Positions 33,964 to 42,975 of a stretch of DNA of 64,000 nucleotides are shown one piece after another. Made by a program: the position numbers and the translations under genes. Location of the stretch: NCBI RefSeq assembly GCF_014636935.1, contig NZ_BMES01000001.1:1555782-1619781 (forward strand). The letters are read 5' to 3'. The stretch comes from Alsobacter metallidurans (GTDB lineage: Bacteria; Pseudomonadota; Alphaproteobacteria; Rhizobiales; Beijerinckiaceae). The notes beneath the pieces are model-generated. The model saw only the letters and a program-made list of their open reading frames with translations. It made no database searches and was not told where the DNA came from. Numbering within the stretch: position 1 is the first letter of the stretch; each line of letters begins with the position of its first letter.

Positions 33964-34448
33964 TGCCGGATCGCGAGCCCGATCCGAAGGTTCTCCTTCT
34001 CGACAACAAGGTTACGGGACTCGAGCGTCAGGTCGACGACCTCGCTAAGACGACCGCACGCGGTCTGGCGGACATCCGACAGGACACCCACCAGCAGCTC
34101 ACCGCGATGCGGACCGAGAACACCGGCGAGTTCCGCGCGATCACAAGCGCGATCGGCGACCTGCAGAAGACGATCGCCGGCAATGCCGGGATCCGCGGCG
34201 CCCAGATTTGGCCCGCCATCGGGGCGATGACGGCAGTTCTCGGCCTCGTGGGCGGCATCCTATACTGGCCGATCAAGGACAGCATCGTGGAGCTGCGCAC
34301 CAGCCAGAAAGACACCATCGGGGCCATCAACGAGCGGATGGTTCCGCGCGCTGAGCACGCCGAGAAGTGGCGTCAGAACGAGCATGACAACCAGCGGCTG
34401 GAGGAGCGGATCGATCGCCTCGAAAACATGCTGCTGCGCAGGAACTGA
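33963..34448 (+). CDS. Membrane-anchored coiled-coil protein, possible spanin/lysis accessory
   Basis: 161 residues: an N-terminal coiled coil (LDNKVTGLERQVDDLAKTT), one transmembrane helix (AIGAMTAVLGLVGGILYWPI, residues ~84-103) and a C-terminal coiled coil (NQRLEERIDRLENMLLRR). It overlaps the holin-like gene by one base and is the last phage gene. Its topology resembles i-spanins or small phage regulators of lysis, but I cannot assign it firmly. Confidence 0.55.
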   Translation: MPDREPDPKVLLLDNKVTGLERQVDDLAKTTARGLADIRQDTHQQLTAMRTENTGEFRAITSAIGDLQKTIAGNAGIRGAQIWPAIGAMTAVLGLVGGILYWPIKDSIVELRTSQKDTIGAINERMVPRAEHAEKWRQNEHDNQRLEERIDRLENMLLRRN

Positions 34449-34764
34449 GTGCCTGCAGGCGCACGCCATTTCTGAGGTCGCGTGGACCCGTGCAGCTATC
34501 CCAGTCTAAGGGGTCCACCGTGCAAACAAACAGAGACGACGCGCCAAAGCGCATCGCCTCTGTCCGGCTCATGATGCCCTCGGAAGGCGGCATCAATCGA
34601 GGATGATAGAAGGTCGCCTGTTTGGGTCAACCATCACGTTGAACAACAGGCAAACTCGGGCATAACTGCCGACCGAATTAATGTTGTGGAACTAAGGCGG
34701 TCTGGATGGGGGCTGCTCATGATTGCGGGTGATGGGGGAGGGGGGCGTCGTTAGGCTGCGGCAT
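34449..34764. other. Intergenic region at the probable right prophage boundary
   Basis: 316 bases without a gene. An inverted repeat gtggaccc (34482-34489) / gggtccac (34511-34518) lies just after the last phage gene, each arm followed by bases of the cgtgca type. Base composition falls from here on. No tRNA or recognisable attachment core is seen, but this is where a right attachment site would be expected. Confidence 0.4.
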
Positions 34765-35454
34765 TCAGCGCTGGCCTGAGGCAGCCCTCATATTGCGCGC
34801 TCCAACCCCGGTATTTGCCCGCTTTAACGCTACCTGGATTTCGCTTGGGGGTGCAGTGAACACCCACCGGCTAGGCACCTCTTGCGATTGCCGGGTGAGA
34901 AATGAATAGCCCGTGCTGCGCCAGTTGCGGATGTCGTCGCGCTTGTTGTCGAGCACTACGTCACCGCCGTCCGTAACGGCGGTAAGCACGGCGTGCCCCT
35001 CGCGGTTCTGGTCGAGCGCAGCCGTGATGAGGAGTCGGCCCGAAGGCCATCCGAGCGTGATGAGCTTGCGGCGCTTCAGGAGAGCGAAGTCCTCACAATC
35101 GCCGGCCCCGTCGTCGGGAAAGCCCCAGACGTCGGAAACGCCAAAGTGCTCCAAATCGGTCACCTGCCGTATGGTGCCGTTGACCTCGCGGTTCACCGCT
35201 TCAAGCTCGGCTAGCCGCTCGGGCGTTGTGCGAAAAGCGGCAGCGTCACCGCGGACTACGCATTCGCCAGGGTTCTTCTCGCAGAACGGGTAAAAGGCCT
35301 TAGGGGCGGGCGCAACGCCGATCACAACCATGGCGAGCGGCCGGGTTGCCGGACTCCCCGTCGCGCTACGGGGATTGGCTTCAGCCGGCGCTTGCGATGC
35401 GACGAGCATCAGCATCGCCCGGACCACCGTTGTTAAGCACCGAGTCGCCCCCAT
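34765..35454 (-). CDS. Transglutaminase-like cysteine peptidase, BTLCP family (copy 1)
   Basis: 229 residues with an N-terminal export signal (VVRAMLMLVASQAPAEA). The catalytic triad is visible as Cys in GAGDCEDFALLKR, His in EGHAVLTAV, and Asp in VVLDNKRDDI. BTLCP proteins are periplasmic; the LapG branch releases surface adhesins. The second copy at 42272 shares all three motifs. It is the first gene right of the prophage and on the opposite strand. Confidence 0.8.
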   Translation of the reverse strand: MGATRCLTTVVRAMLMLVASQAPAEANPRSATGSPATRPLAMVVIGVAPAPKAFYPFCEKNPGECVVRGDAAAFRTTPERLAELEAVNREVNGTIRQVTDLEHFGVSDVWGFPDDGAGDCEDFALLKRRKLITLGWPSGRLLITAALDQNREGHAVLTAVTDGGDVVLDNKRDDIRNWRSTGYSFLTRQSQEVPSRWVFTAPPSEIQVALKRANTGVGARNMRAASGQR

Positions 35455-36058
35455 TTACAGTCTCCATCTTCCTAGATGGCAACTTGAAGCTGCGGGCCCG
35501 GGACCGTCATCCGGAACATTCCGTATGAACTTGCAAGACCTTCGCGGTGGTACTTTCTTGTAACAGCCTTCACTGCTGGCGCTCACGTAGTTGCGTGATT
35601 GCAGAAGTTTTTGCAGTGAGTAGCGGCCGTTCCGCCACAACGGGTAAACCCTCAATCTGCGACATATATAAGACTTTGGACTAGTAAGGCCGATTATGAT
35701 TACTTCGCCAATGACATTGCAAGGCAGTGCGCGCGAGCGGTTGCCCGCTGTCGCGTGAGCGAGGCAATTTTGCTGGACGTGGCGCACAAAGTCAGCCCAG
35801 ATGTCGTTACTGCGGACTGATCTCCATCCTGTGCGCACAAAGCTCCGGTTTTCCGGAGCTTTTTCTTAAACGACTTTGACATGCACGGCACAGCCTTAGG
35901 TCAGCGATCGGATCTGGAAATAGCTTTGGCATAGATGATAAGGTTATCGCTAATTCGTGTCATAGCTAATGGCCGGCAGCGCCGCCAATATTCGGTTGTA
36001 AAGAACGATGCCCGAGTGTTGCGCACGATTGAAGCCGCTATGGCAACCAGAGTGAAGC
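35455..36058. other. Long intergenic region with one terminator
   Basis: About 600 bases. A + strand open frame without a good start codon ends at TGA 35818-35820 (last residues SEAILLDVAHKVSPDVVTAD), just before a strong terminator. It may be the relic or end of a small gene. Nothing else is recognisable. Confidence 0.4.
35841..35867 (+). terminator. Strong intrinsic terminator
   Basis: Perfect eight-base stem agctccgg / ccggagct with loop tttt, then ttttctt. It lies 20 bases after a possible small open frame ending at 35820. Confidence 0.85.
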
Positions 36059-36793
36059 TCAACCGATGCCGCCCAAGGCTGGAAAGACCTCCAAAAAGAA
36101 GATCGCAATGCTTGTGATATGACCGGTGATCATGGCAACTCCCATTGCGATCATGACCCCGCCAGCCCCGATCTGCAGCGCACGCCCGGTTCGGCGCAAG
36201 TTTTTTAAGTGTGCCACGAACCCGGACAGAAACAGAGCTGCCAGCACGAACGGAACGCCAAGGCCAAGAGAGTAGGCCGCAAGTAATAATACCCCGCTCG
36301 ACGCCGTGGAGGAGGCGGTCAAGGCGAGAATGGCTCCCAGAACCGGGCCGATGCAAGGCGTCCAGCCGAACGCAAAGGCCGCCCCAAGCAGGTAGGCGGC
36401 GACGGGCCCCCGGCCCGGCGGGTCACCGTGCCAACGTAACTCCCGCTTCAGCCAGGGCAAATTGAGGAGCCCGGCCGTAAACAGCCCGAAGACGATCACT
36501 ATGACTCCGCCAAGGAAGTTCAGCTCGAAACGGAACGTGTTTAACGCCGAACCGAATGCGCTCGCTCCGGCCCCGAGCGCCACAAAAATTGTTGAAAATC
36601 CGAGCACAAAGCAGGTGCTCAGCGTTAGAGTGCGAAGCGTACTGCGATCGGGGGTAGCATCTGACGAACCCACGTTCTGGCCGGCCACATATGAGACATA
36701 GCCAGGAACCAAGGGCAGCACACAGGGCGAGAGGAAGGAGACGGCTCCGGCAGCGAAGGCCGTCGCATAGCCGATCGTTGTCAAGGTGCTCAT
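36059..36793 (-). CDS. ccdA: CcdA-type thiol:disulfide transporter
   Basis: 244 residues from ATG 36793. It carries reducing power across the inner membrane for cytochrome c or periplasmic copper-protein maturation. The two conserved Cys lie in SFLSPCVLPLVPGY (residue ~25) and GWTPCIGPVLGA (~145), within six hydrophobic helices. The copper-related SCO1 gene is nearby on the same strand. Length and motifs are complete. Confidence 0.88.
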   Translation of the reverse strand: MSTLTTIGYATAFAAGAVSFLSPCVLPLVPGYVSYVAGQNVGSSDATPDRSTLRTLTLSTCFVLGFSTIFVALGAGASAFGSALNTFRFELNFLGGVIVIVFGLFTAGLLNLPWLKRELRWHGDPPGRGPVAAYLLGAAFAFGWTPCIGPVLGAILALTASSTASSGVLLLAAYSLGLGVPFVLAALFLSGFVAHLKNLRRTGRALQIGAGGVMIAMGVAMITGHITSIAIFFLEVFPALGGIG

Positions 36794-36945
36794 GAGATCC
36801 TCGATATTCGCGTGCGTCCTGATAACCTGGGTTGAGAATACCCACCGTTCATGGGTCAATACTCCGAGACCCGAAGTGAGCGGAATCCCACGTTGGACGG
36901 CGGTTTGCCTTTGAATCTCCGCGGCGGATGAATCAGCGATAACCT

Positions 36946-37128
36946 ATGTTCATCGTCCAGTGCGTGCTTACCGCGTTTTTGATTGTGCTCGCTATCGCCT
37001 TTGGGTTTCTTGCGGCGGGATCTCCCGCTAAAAGGGAGGCGACCCAGACTGGGCTTTTTTGGGAAGGCGCGGCGCTGATGACCTGCTCCATGGTCTGCAT
37101 CTTGAGCGCCGGTGCGCTTTGGCTCTAA
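36946..37128 (+). CDS. Small two-helix membrane protein
   Basis: 60 residues: one hydrophobic helix (VQCVLTAFLIVLAIAFGFLA), a short polar loop, and a second (GAALMTCSMVCILSAGALWL). It has a weak ribosome-binding site and no recognised family. It lies in the divergent gap between ccdA and sco1. Confidence 0.45.
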   Translation: MFIVQCVLTAFLIVLAIAFGFLAAGSPAKREATQTGLFWEGAALMTCSMVCILSAGALWL

Positions 37129-37410
37129 CGCTAAACAACCCCGCCGGAACGGCCGCGAGGCGATTGTGCCCACCAGTCGCGCTGCGAAGCTCGCGTCGTT
37201 AGGTGATCTCCTTCGCCCATTCTCGCTGAGCGTATGTTGCACCTGCGAGATCAAATCACTACGACTGACGTCGAGTTGCATCTGCGGTGCCTGCCCGCAA
37301 CCATCGGCTTCCTCGTTGAATACGGTCGAAGTGTTACAGCTTTGCCGCCGCGTTCTGACCTAGGTAGCAGGATTAGGCCAGTATCTCACGGTTCTTGAAA
37401 AAAGTTTCTG

Positions 37411-38019
37411 TCAGCCCCGTCCAAGCCTCTGAAGCTTAGCGCGCGCGGTTTCAGCCTGCTCATGTTGGTCGATCGTACCTGCAAAAGTCCCATCCGCCGC
37501 GCGCAGAATAACCAGGCTGGAATGCTCCATCGTGTAGCCCTCAGTTTGAGGAACCTTGGCATAATATGCCGCAAACCCTTTCACGATGGCGTTTAGGTCC
37601 TTTGCCGATGGGCTGAGGGCAACAATGCTGGGATGAAAAGACTCCATGTATTCCTTCAGGATTGCTGGCGTGTCGCGTTCTGGGTCGACCGTTACAAAAA
37701 CCACCGTCAGCTTCTTCGCGTCCTCGCCCAACTGATCGAGGGAGGTGGTGAGCTGCTGCAATGTCGTGGGGCAGACATCAGGGCAGTGCGTGAAACCAAA
37801 AAACCATGCCGATGGCTTCCCTTGGAATGTCCTTTCTGTGACCCGGCGACCATTCTGATCGATGGCTTCGAACGAGGGGTCTAGCTTCGCACGAGCCTGA
37901 AGCTGCGGAGGGTTTCCAGAGCTTACAAGGAGCAACACCGCCGCTCCCACTCCTGCCAGAGCAACAAGGAGCCAAAGGCCGATCCTGAGGGCTCGTAAAG
38001 CCCGCATTTCAGTGGGCAT
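37411..38019 (-). CDS. sco1: SCO1/SenC family copper chaperone
   Basis: 202 residues from ATG 38019. It has an N-terminal membrane anchor (LWLLVALAGVGAAVLLLVSS), then a thioredoxin fold with the copper-binding CPDVCP motif (residue ~76) and a later His in TMEHSSLVIL (~163). SCO proteins deliver copper to cytochrome oxidase or act in redox signalling. Its start overlaps the stop of the PCu(A)C gene by 11 bases, so the two are co-translated, a frequent pairing. Confidence 0.88.
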   Translation of the reverse strand: MPTEMRALRALRIGLWLLVALAGVGAAVLLLVSSGNPPQLQARAKLDPSFEAIDQNGRRVTERTFQGKPSAWFFGFTHCPDVCPTTLQQLTTSLDQLGEDAKKLTVVFVTVDPERDTPAILKEYMESFHPSIVALSPSAKDLNAIVKGFAAYYAKVPQTEGYTMEHSSLVILRAADGTFAGTIDQHEQAETARAKLQRLGRG

Positions 38020-38479
38020 GCTCTGACGCCCCTGCCTTTGCTCCACCCAAGGGCTCCACGTTGAAGGTCACCTCCACTTGGCCTGCGTGCTCGAAGACGA
38101 GGGTCGCGGCGATCTTGTCTCCGGCTTTGAGTGGCTGTTTCAGATCAACGAACATGATGTGATCGCCGCCGGCTTTCAGGGTCACTTCGCTATTTGCAGG
38201 CAGCGGGAGGCCATTCGCCATCTCCCTCATCCGAGCGACGCCGTTCTCGTTCGTTGATGCATGGACTTGGATCCGATCGGCAACCGCACTCTCGATCCGG
38301 ACCAGCCGATCATCCGAAGAAGTGGTGTTTCTGATTGTCAGATAGCCGGCGCCCACCTTTGCGCCACCGGGGGTTGCCCTGGAGGTGGGATGAACGATTA
38401 CCAGTTCGCCGGCCTGGAAATCATGAGCCAGAGCTGGCGCTGCTAGCAGAAAAGCACCCGCGAGAAACAAGCCACGCAT
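38009..38479 (-). CDS. PCu(A)C-type periplasmic copper chaperone
   Basis: 156 residues from ATG 38479. It has a signal peptide ending ALA-HD and the full copper motif: His in IQVHASTN, Met ten residues later (ARM), and HIM in GGDHIMFVDL. It passes Cu(I) to SCO1 and cytochrome oxidase. The C-terminus is His-containing (SEHAH). It is coupled to sco1 downstream and follows DUF411. Confidence 0.88.
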   Translation of the reverse strand: MRGLFLAGAFLLAAPALAHDFQAGELVIVHPTSRATPGGAKVGAGYLTIRNTTSSDDRLVRIESAVADRIQVHASTNENGVARMREMANGLPLPANSEVTLKAGGDHIMFVDLKQPLKAGDKIAATLVFEHAGQVEVTFNVEPLGGAKAGASEHAH

Positions 38480-38493
38480 TCCATCCTCCCTGA

Positions 38494-38982
38494 TCAAGCA
38501 GGCCGGCCGCCGCGGTACCGGGCGAACGTCTTGCGCCCCTCCGGCCCAAACTGGACGATTTCGTAGGTGTCGAGGTTGCCATTGGCGACCTCCATCCCAG
38601 GCGAGCCGGATGGCATGCCCGGCACAGCCAGCCCGCGAGCCTTGGGTTTCTCCGCCAGCAAGCGCTTGACCTCGGCTGCAGGCACATGGCCCTCCAGCAC
38701 GTAGCCTGCGACCTCGCCGGTGTGGCATGAGGCCAGCTCGTCCGGCACGCCCAACCGCTTCTTAACCGACTGCATGTCGGCCGATTCACTGACGGCCACC
38801 TGAAATCCGGACCGGCGTAAATGGCTGACCCAGCCCTGGCAGCACCCGCAGGAGGGGTCCTTGGTGACAGAGACTCTAGGAAGCGATTGGCTCAATGCTT
38901 GAGACGCCCCGAGGAGTGGCGCTGCGGCCAACGCGGCCAGGGCGGTCCTACGGCTCATGGATGGCATGCTTTCCTCTTTCAT
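38494..38982 (-). CDS. DUF411 periplasmic metal-binding protein
   Basis: 162 residues from ATG 38982 with a strong ggaggc site. A twin-Arg-like leader (SRRTALAALAAAPLLGASQA) precedes the Cys-rich KDPSCGCCQGW motif; the DUF411 signature GYVLEGHVPAAEVKRLL and the PGMPSGSPGME loop follow. These proteins occur in copper and heavy-metal clusters and probably bind Cu(I). Gene order and strand agree with an operon with lspA and pcuAC. Confidence 0.85.
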   Translation of the reverse strand: MKEESMPSMSRRTALAALAAAPLLGASQALSQSLPRVSVTKDPSCGCCQGWVSHLRRSGFQVAVSESADMQSVKKRLGVPDELASCHTGEVAGYVLEGHVPAAEVKRLLAEKPKARGLAVPGMPSGSPGMEVANGNLDTYEIVQFGPEGRKTFARYRGGRPA

Positions 38983-38998
38983 GATCGTGCCTCCAAGA

Positions 38999-39496
38999 TC
39001 AGTTGGAGTTGGTCTGGCGTTCAAAGGAGGGGCCGGCTCTCCGATCAGGGCGGAGTGATGCCCCCAGGACGAGAAAGCAGCCCAAAACCACCGCGACATC
39101 GGCCAGATTGAAAGTCGGCCAGTGCAGGTCGTTATAGTGAAGATCTAGGAAATCGGTGACAGCCCCCTGCCGCCAGCGATCAAGGGCATTGCCCAGAGCA
39201 CCGCCTGCTGTTGCGGCGAAACCAATTTGTTCGACCCGCCGGCGGCTGATCATAGCCCAGAAGATCAGAAGGGCCGCGATACCAAGTTTCGCTATGGCGG
39301 CCGCCTCCGGCCATCGGGCTACCCAGTTCCGCAGCAGGCCGAAGCTGATGCCAGGGTTGAAGGAGAGGGTGAGGTTAAAAAAGGAAGTAACCTCGACCAG
39401 CGACTGCTCGTGGAGGGTTGCGATTGCGATAGCCTTGCTCACTTGGTCTGCGAGTAACGCAAAAGCTGCCGTTCCCATTATTGCCGCGGATTTCAT
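38999..39496 (-). CDS. lspA: Lipoprotein signal peptidase
   Basis: 165 residues from ATG 39496. The catalytic aspartates of signal peptidase II are in GNALDRWRQGAVTDFLD and FNLADVAVV, with four hydrophobic helices. A housekeeping lspA would normally sit elsewhere (next to ileS); this copy lies between ZIP and copper genes, as in mobile metal-resistance modules where an extra lspA is common. It probably processes lipoproteins of the cluster. Confidence 0.88.
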   Translation of the reverse strand: MKSAAIMGTAAFALLADQVSKAIAIATLHEQSLVEVTSFFNLTLSFNPGISFGLLRNWVARWPEAAAIAKLGIAALLIFWAMISRRRVEQIGFAATAGGALGNALDRWRQGAVTDFLDLHYNDLHWPTFNLADVAVVLGCFLVLGASLRPDRRAGPSFERQTNSN

Positions 39497-39506
39497 TTCA
39501 GCGCCT

Positions 39507-40190
39507 TCACGCAATTGCCTGCTCCAACATGAACAGAAGCAGGAACCCGGCAAAAAACATAGCTGCTACCCAGGGCCGGTCAGGCTCTGCATGGGCCTCA
39601 ACTAAGAGTTCTTCGGTTACTAGGTAGAGGAGGGCCACGAGTCCAAAAGCGAAAAAGGCCGTGATGACGGGCTGTGGCATGCCTGAAATCGGGATAGCCA
39701 CTGCGGCGCCGACCGGAAGCAGTAGGGATAGCCCCACAGTGGTGCCAACGACGGCCAACTTCGAGCGAGACGTCTCAGCCAATTCGGTTGTGACGGCCAG
39801 TCCGAGGAATAGAATTTCCAGCGTCAGGGCGATAGTCAGTAGAAGCCCTTCCCGCTGCCCCGCCACAAATCCAAGGCCGAGCACTAGCCCGTCGATGAAC
39901 ACGTCAACGCCGACAGCAACAAGTAAGCTCACAGAGCCTCGGGTTGACGTCTCTAAGCTCTTGACCGCCAACATGGCCAAAACACCGGCGACTGAGCCCA
40001 GTATCACAGGCCAGAACCCCTGGTGCTTGAGATCGGGCAAAATCTCGCCTGCGGCAGCCGCGAAAACCACTCCGGCGGTGAAGTGCTGGATCGCGCTTGT
40101 CAGCGTGATTCCGGGCGGGCGAATTACCGCTATTGTTGCACCCATTGCGGCGGCCACAACTGGAGCTAATATGAAAAGCCACATAGCCAT
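39507..40190 (-). CDS. ZIP-family metal transporter
   Basis: 227 residues from ATG 40190 with about seven or eight hydrophobic helices. The metal-path helices are visible as SAIQHFTAGVVFAAAAGEI near residue 33 and ALTLEILFLGLAV near 140. The residue pattern is closer to the bacterial ZupT-like group. It lies 10 bases before lspA and on the same strand. Direction and substrate (zinc, iron or other divalent cation) are not deducible. Confidence 0.8.
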   Translation of the reverse strand: MAMWLFILAPVVAAAMGATIAVIRPPGITLTSAIQHFTAGVVFAAAAGEILPDLKHQGFWPVILGSVAGVLAMLAVKSLETSTRGSVSLLVAVGVDVFIDGLVLGLGFVAGQREGLLLTIALTLEILFLGLAVTTELAETSRSKLAVVGTTVGLSLLLPVGAAVAIPISGMPQPVITAFFAFGLVALLYLVTEELLVEAHAEPDRPWVAAMFFAGFLLLFMLEQAIA

Positions 40191-40497
40191 GCCGCTTAAA
40201 TAGCAAGTGTTTGTGTCTGGGTCTGTTGCGATACCAGCGCTCGCGCGGACATCACTAAAACCGCCGGCCAAGGTCGTCCATGTTTCGTCACCAGCATGAC
40301 ACCTCGCTTTCAGATCCTGTTAACGAACGGTCCTTCGCTCGACTAGCCCAAGACCACGGCTGACCAAAGTGCCAGCCATGGCCGAGACGCAAATGGCCTG
40401 AGAAGCATTCTTGGTGCGAAGCTGTGTCAGCCATCCCAATCACGCAGGTCGCTCCGAATCCGTTCCAGGCGCGAGGCGCGCGAATGCTAGTCGGAAC

Positions 40498-40917
40498 TCA
40501 GTCGAAGAGACGACCCAAAAAGCTGCCTCTTCTCCCGCCACCATGGCCATGTGCGTCCCCGTGACCACGATAGCCGCCATGGCCAGTACCATGCGACGCG
40601 TGGCCTGAGCGATCATATTCGACTTGCCGGTCGAAGGGCTGTACGCAACCGGAGTCGTGAGGAGCAGCCGGAGTTGCAGCATTGCCCCATGGGTTCGGCG
40701 ACACGGGCGGGAGGAAGCCAGCCGCTCCCTGAGTCGGCTGATTGCGCTCAGCCTCGGTCCGCTCGATGATTTTGTCCAATTCGCCACGATCGAGCCAAAC
40801 GCCACGACATTTGGGGCAGTAGTCGATCTCAATTCCCGATCGTTCGCTCATGAGCAGGTCGGCCCGGCAAACTGGGCAGCTCAGTCCGTGAGGGGCAGCT
40901 TGCTGCGTATCAGTCAT
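40498..40917 (-). CDS. Zinc-ribbon (zf-TFIIB) protein with His-rich tail
   Basis: 139 residues. The N-terminal ribbon has CPVC (residue ~14) and CPKCRGVWLDRGELDKII (~34), the TFIIB-like zinc-ribbon signature of small bacterial proteins. The C-terminal third is Gly/His-rich (GYRGHGDAHGHGGGRRGS), likely binding metal as well. It has its own upstream region. Function is unknown. Confidence 0.8.
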   Translation of the reverse strand: MTDTQQAAPHGLSCPVCRADLLMSERSGIEIDYCPKCRGVWLDRGELDKIIERTEAERNQPTQGAAGFLPPVSPNPWGNAATPAAPHDSGCVQPFDRQVEYDRSGHASHGTGHGGYRGHGDAHGHGGGRRGSFLGRLFD

Positions 40918-41093
40918 GTTGTCTCCTTCATGTCGCGCACTCGGCAGGACGAACGGGAGATAGGTGCTCTAGTCGCTAGAGATCAAGGACCGCTATTGCG
41001 CTGTGAATTGCATTTGGGCAGATCGCGATCAGCATGCCACCGCAGTGCTTCTGTCAGTCAATCTTGTGTACCTGGCGCACTAGGATGATCGCG

Positions 41094-42062
41094 TCAGGAG
41101 CGTGACCCCGTTGCCGCAGGCGAAACGGAACCGGTCGAGGAAGGCTCAAGGATAATTTCCTCCGGTCCGGTCAGGGCTTCTGGCCTGGAAATTTCGCCGA
41201 CTTTGGCTGCTCCGGACGAAAACGCCGTATTCTGGCCGCCGTCGCGGTACACGAGCTTCACCGCGGGCACACCGGCAGCGACCAACTGATTGGTTCTGAG
41301 ATCGTCGGCGCGCTCCTTATTCTTGAGCGCTGCGAAAAGCGATGGTTCCTGCAGCCCGCAACCGTCTTTGCCGGTATTGAAGGTGTATCGCCGGTCACAT
41401 ACCCCAATCTGCGGGACCTGGCGGGTCAGGGCGAACACGTCATCACCTTCTTTCAGATTGCGCCAGAACACGATGTTTGGATCAGCTCGGTGCTTGGCCA
41501 AATTCTCCGGAGTCATGCGGAAAGGGTAAGACTGGAACTGGAACTCCCGCTGACCAGCTGCAAACGCCTCCCGAGCGAGTGCGTAAACATCCGAGATCGC
41601 TTCGTCGGTCATAGCGAAGCACCCCCTGGATGAGCACGATCCATGCACCATCAGGTAAGAGCCCGTGCGATCGTTAGCTCGGTCATATTCGTTCGGAAAT
41701 CCTAAATTGAAGGACAGATAGAGCGCCGAATTTGGGTTCATGGCCGCCGGCGTGATTGTGTAGAAGCCTTCGGGAGCCTGTCGGTCACCCTCGCGTACCT
41801 TTGGCCCAAGCTGCCCAGACCATCTGCAAATCGGATAGGTTTTCAGAAGAGCGTATCGCCCGCCAGATCCCCGTTTCCAGACTTCCAATTCGGCCTCTTT
41901 TTTGAAAGCCCGAAGCAGGATTGGCTGCGATGAGTTGGTACCTTTTGCCTGCATCAAGGCCATGGTGCTAGGGGAGATCGGCGCTAAGTGCCTGTTGCTG
42001 TAGCCGTCCTGACAGCCGGCAACAACCAGCGCGGTACCCAGCATCATTGCCACGGCCTTCAT
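41094..42062 (-). CDS. L,D-transpeptidase family lipoprotein (YkuD domain)
   Basis: 322 residues. A lipobox (ALVVAGC) lies near residue 17. The YkuD catalytic motif MVHGSCSSRGCFAM is near residue 138 and contains the nucleophilic Cys, within a YafK-like domain. Such enzymes form or remodel peptidoglycan cross-links or attach lipoproteins. The C-terminal ~100 residues are low-complexity. The gene stands alone with its own upstream gap. Confidence 0.85.
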   Translation of the reverse strand: MKAVAMMLGTALVVAGCQDGYSNRHLAPISPSTMALMQAKGTNSSQPILLRAFKKEAELEVWKRGSGGRYALLKTYPICRWSGQLGPKVREGDRQAPEGFYTITPAAMNPNSALYLSFNLGFPNEYDRANDRTGSYLMVHGSCSSRGCFAMTDEAISDVYALAREAFAAGQREFQFQSYPFRMTPENLAKHRADPNIVFWRNLKEGDDVFALTRQVPQIGVCDRRYTFNTGKDGCGLQEPSLFAALKNKERADDLRTNQLVAAGVPAVKLVYRDGGQNTAFSSGAAKVGEISRPEALTGPEEIILEPSSTGSVSPAATGSRS

Positions 42063-42271
42063 GCATCATCCTCCCAAAGGTCAATGTTGCGGCGCTACGC
42101 TTAACTGCCCGTGAACAAGGGCCAAAGCTAGGCAAGGGGTGCGCCGCTTACCTTCCGCAAACCAAGATTGGGGACTAGTCCCGCAACTTCTACCACCCCG
42201 TAAAATTTGAGCGATTTTTTCTGGGCTGCTTGAAGTGGTCGAACGCCAGTGTTGCCTCACTGGAGGAGCTC

Positions 42272-42895
42272 ATGCGCGTTCAAGCCGTTTTTGTCGGTTG
42301 CCTGGTGTTGCTGGCCATCGGTTCAAGCCCATCTCGAGCCAGCCCCCATCCCGGACTAAAATATGTCAGCCAGAGCATGCCCGCCGAAAACGCCGCCAAC
42401 CCCATCAAAGGTTGGGTCGATTTTTGCCGTCGCTACGCCAGCGAATGCGAGGTGGATGTCAAGGAGCCGGACAGCCTGGTTCTTACTGACGGCCATTGGG
42501 CACTTTTGCGGAAGGTGAATGCGCGGATCAACTCCGCGATCATGCCCGTTACGGACCCAGACCACTGGGGTGTAGCGGACCGCTGGGACTTCGCCGAGGA
42601 TGGCAAGGGCGATTGCGAGGACTACCAGCTGCTTAAGCGCAAGGTACTTGCGCAAGCAGGCATCCCGCGCCGCACCATGTTAATGACCGTGGTTGTCGAC
42701 GAGAGGGGTGAAGGGCATGCCGTGTTGATCGTCAGGACCGATCATGGTGACCTCGTTCTCGACAACCGTCGTGATGAGATCGTGCCTTGGGATCAGACTC
42801 CTTATACCTATGTGAAGCGAGAGAGCCAAAACTCGGTTGGCTGGGTTTCGCTCGATCGGAGAACGGGGATCGACGCCACCGCCTCAGGGAAGTGA
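42272..42895 (+). CDS. Transglutaminase-like cysteine peptidase, BTLCP family (copy 2)
   Basis: 207 residues from ATG 42272 (ggagg upstream). A signal peptide (VFVGCLVLLAIGSSPSRA) is followed by the same triad as copy 1: Cys in GKGDCEDYQLLKRK, His in EGHAVLIVR, Asp in LVLDNRRDEI. The two copies share the region around the Cys closely but differ elsewhere, so they are old paralogs or separately acquired. Confidence 0.82.
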   Translation: MRVQAVFVGCLVLLAIGSSPSRASPHPGLKYVSQSMPAENAANPIKGWVDFCRRYASECEVDVKEPDSLVLTDGHWALLRKVNARINSAIMPVTDPDHWGVADRWDFAEDGKGDCEDYQLLKRKVLAQAGIPRRTMLMTVVVDERGEGHAVLIVRTDHGDLVLDNRRDEIVPWDQTPYTYVKRESQNSVGWVSLDRRTGIDATASGK

Positions 42896-42975
42896 ACGAA
42901 GGGCGCCGCGTGCCATCGCGTCACACACTTGCCTTTGTTGCTAATGACAAAGGGGCCTGAAAACGAAGGCCTAAA

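Noticed and set aside
1-34448. A Mu-like transposable phage
   Set aside because: The gene order (terminase first, lysis last, gpD/V/W/J/I baseplate set) fits a P2/HK97-type myovirus, and no MuA/MuB or Gam-like gene is seen in the window.
34482-34518. A tRNA or tRNA-like attachment site
   Set aside because: The inverted repeat cannot fold into a cloverleaf and no anticodon or T-loop consensus is present.
35700-35891. A 63-residue minus-strand frame across the terminator
   Set aside because: It runs through the perfect terminator hairpin and has no recognisable content.
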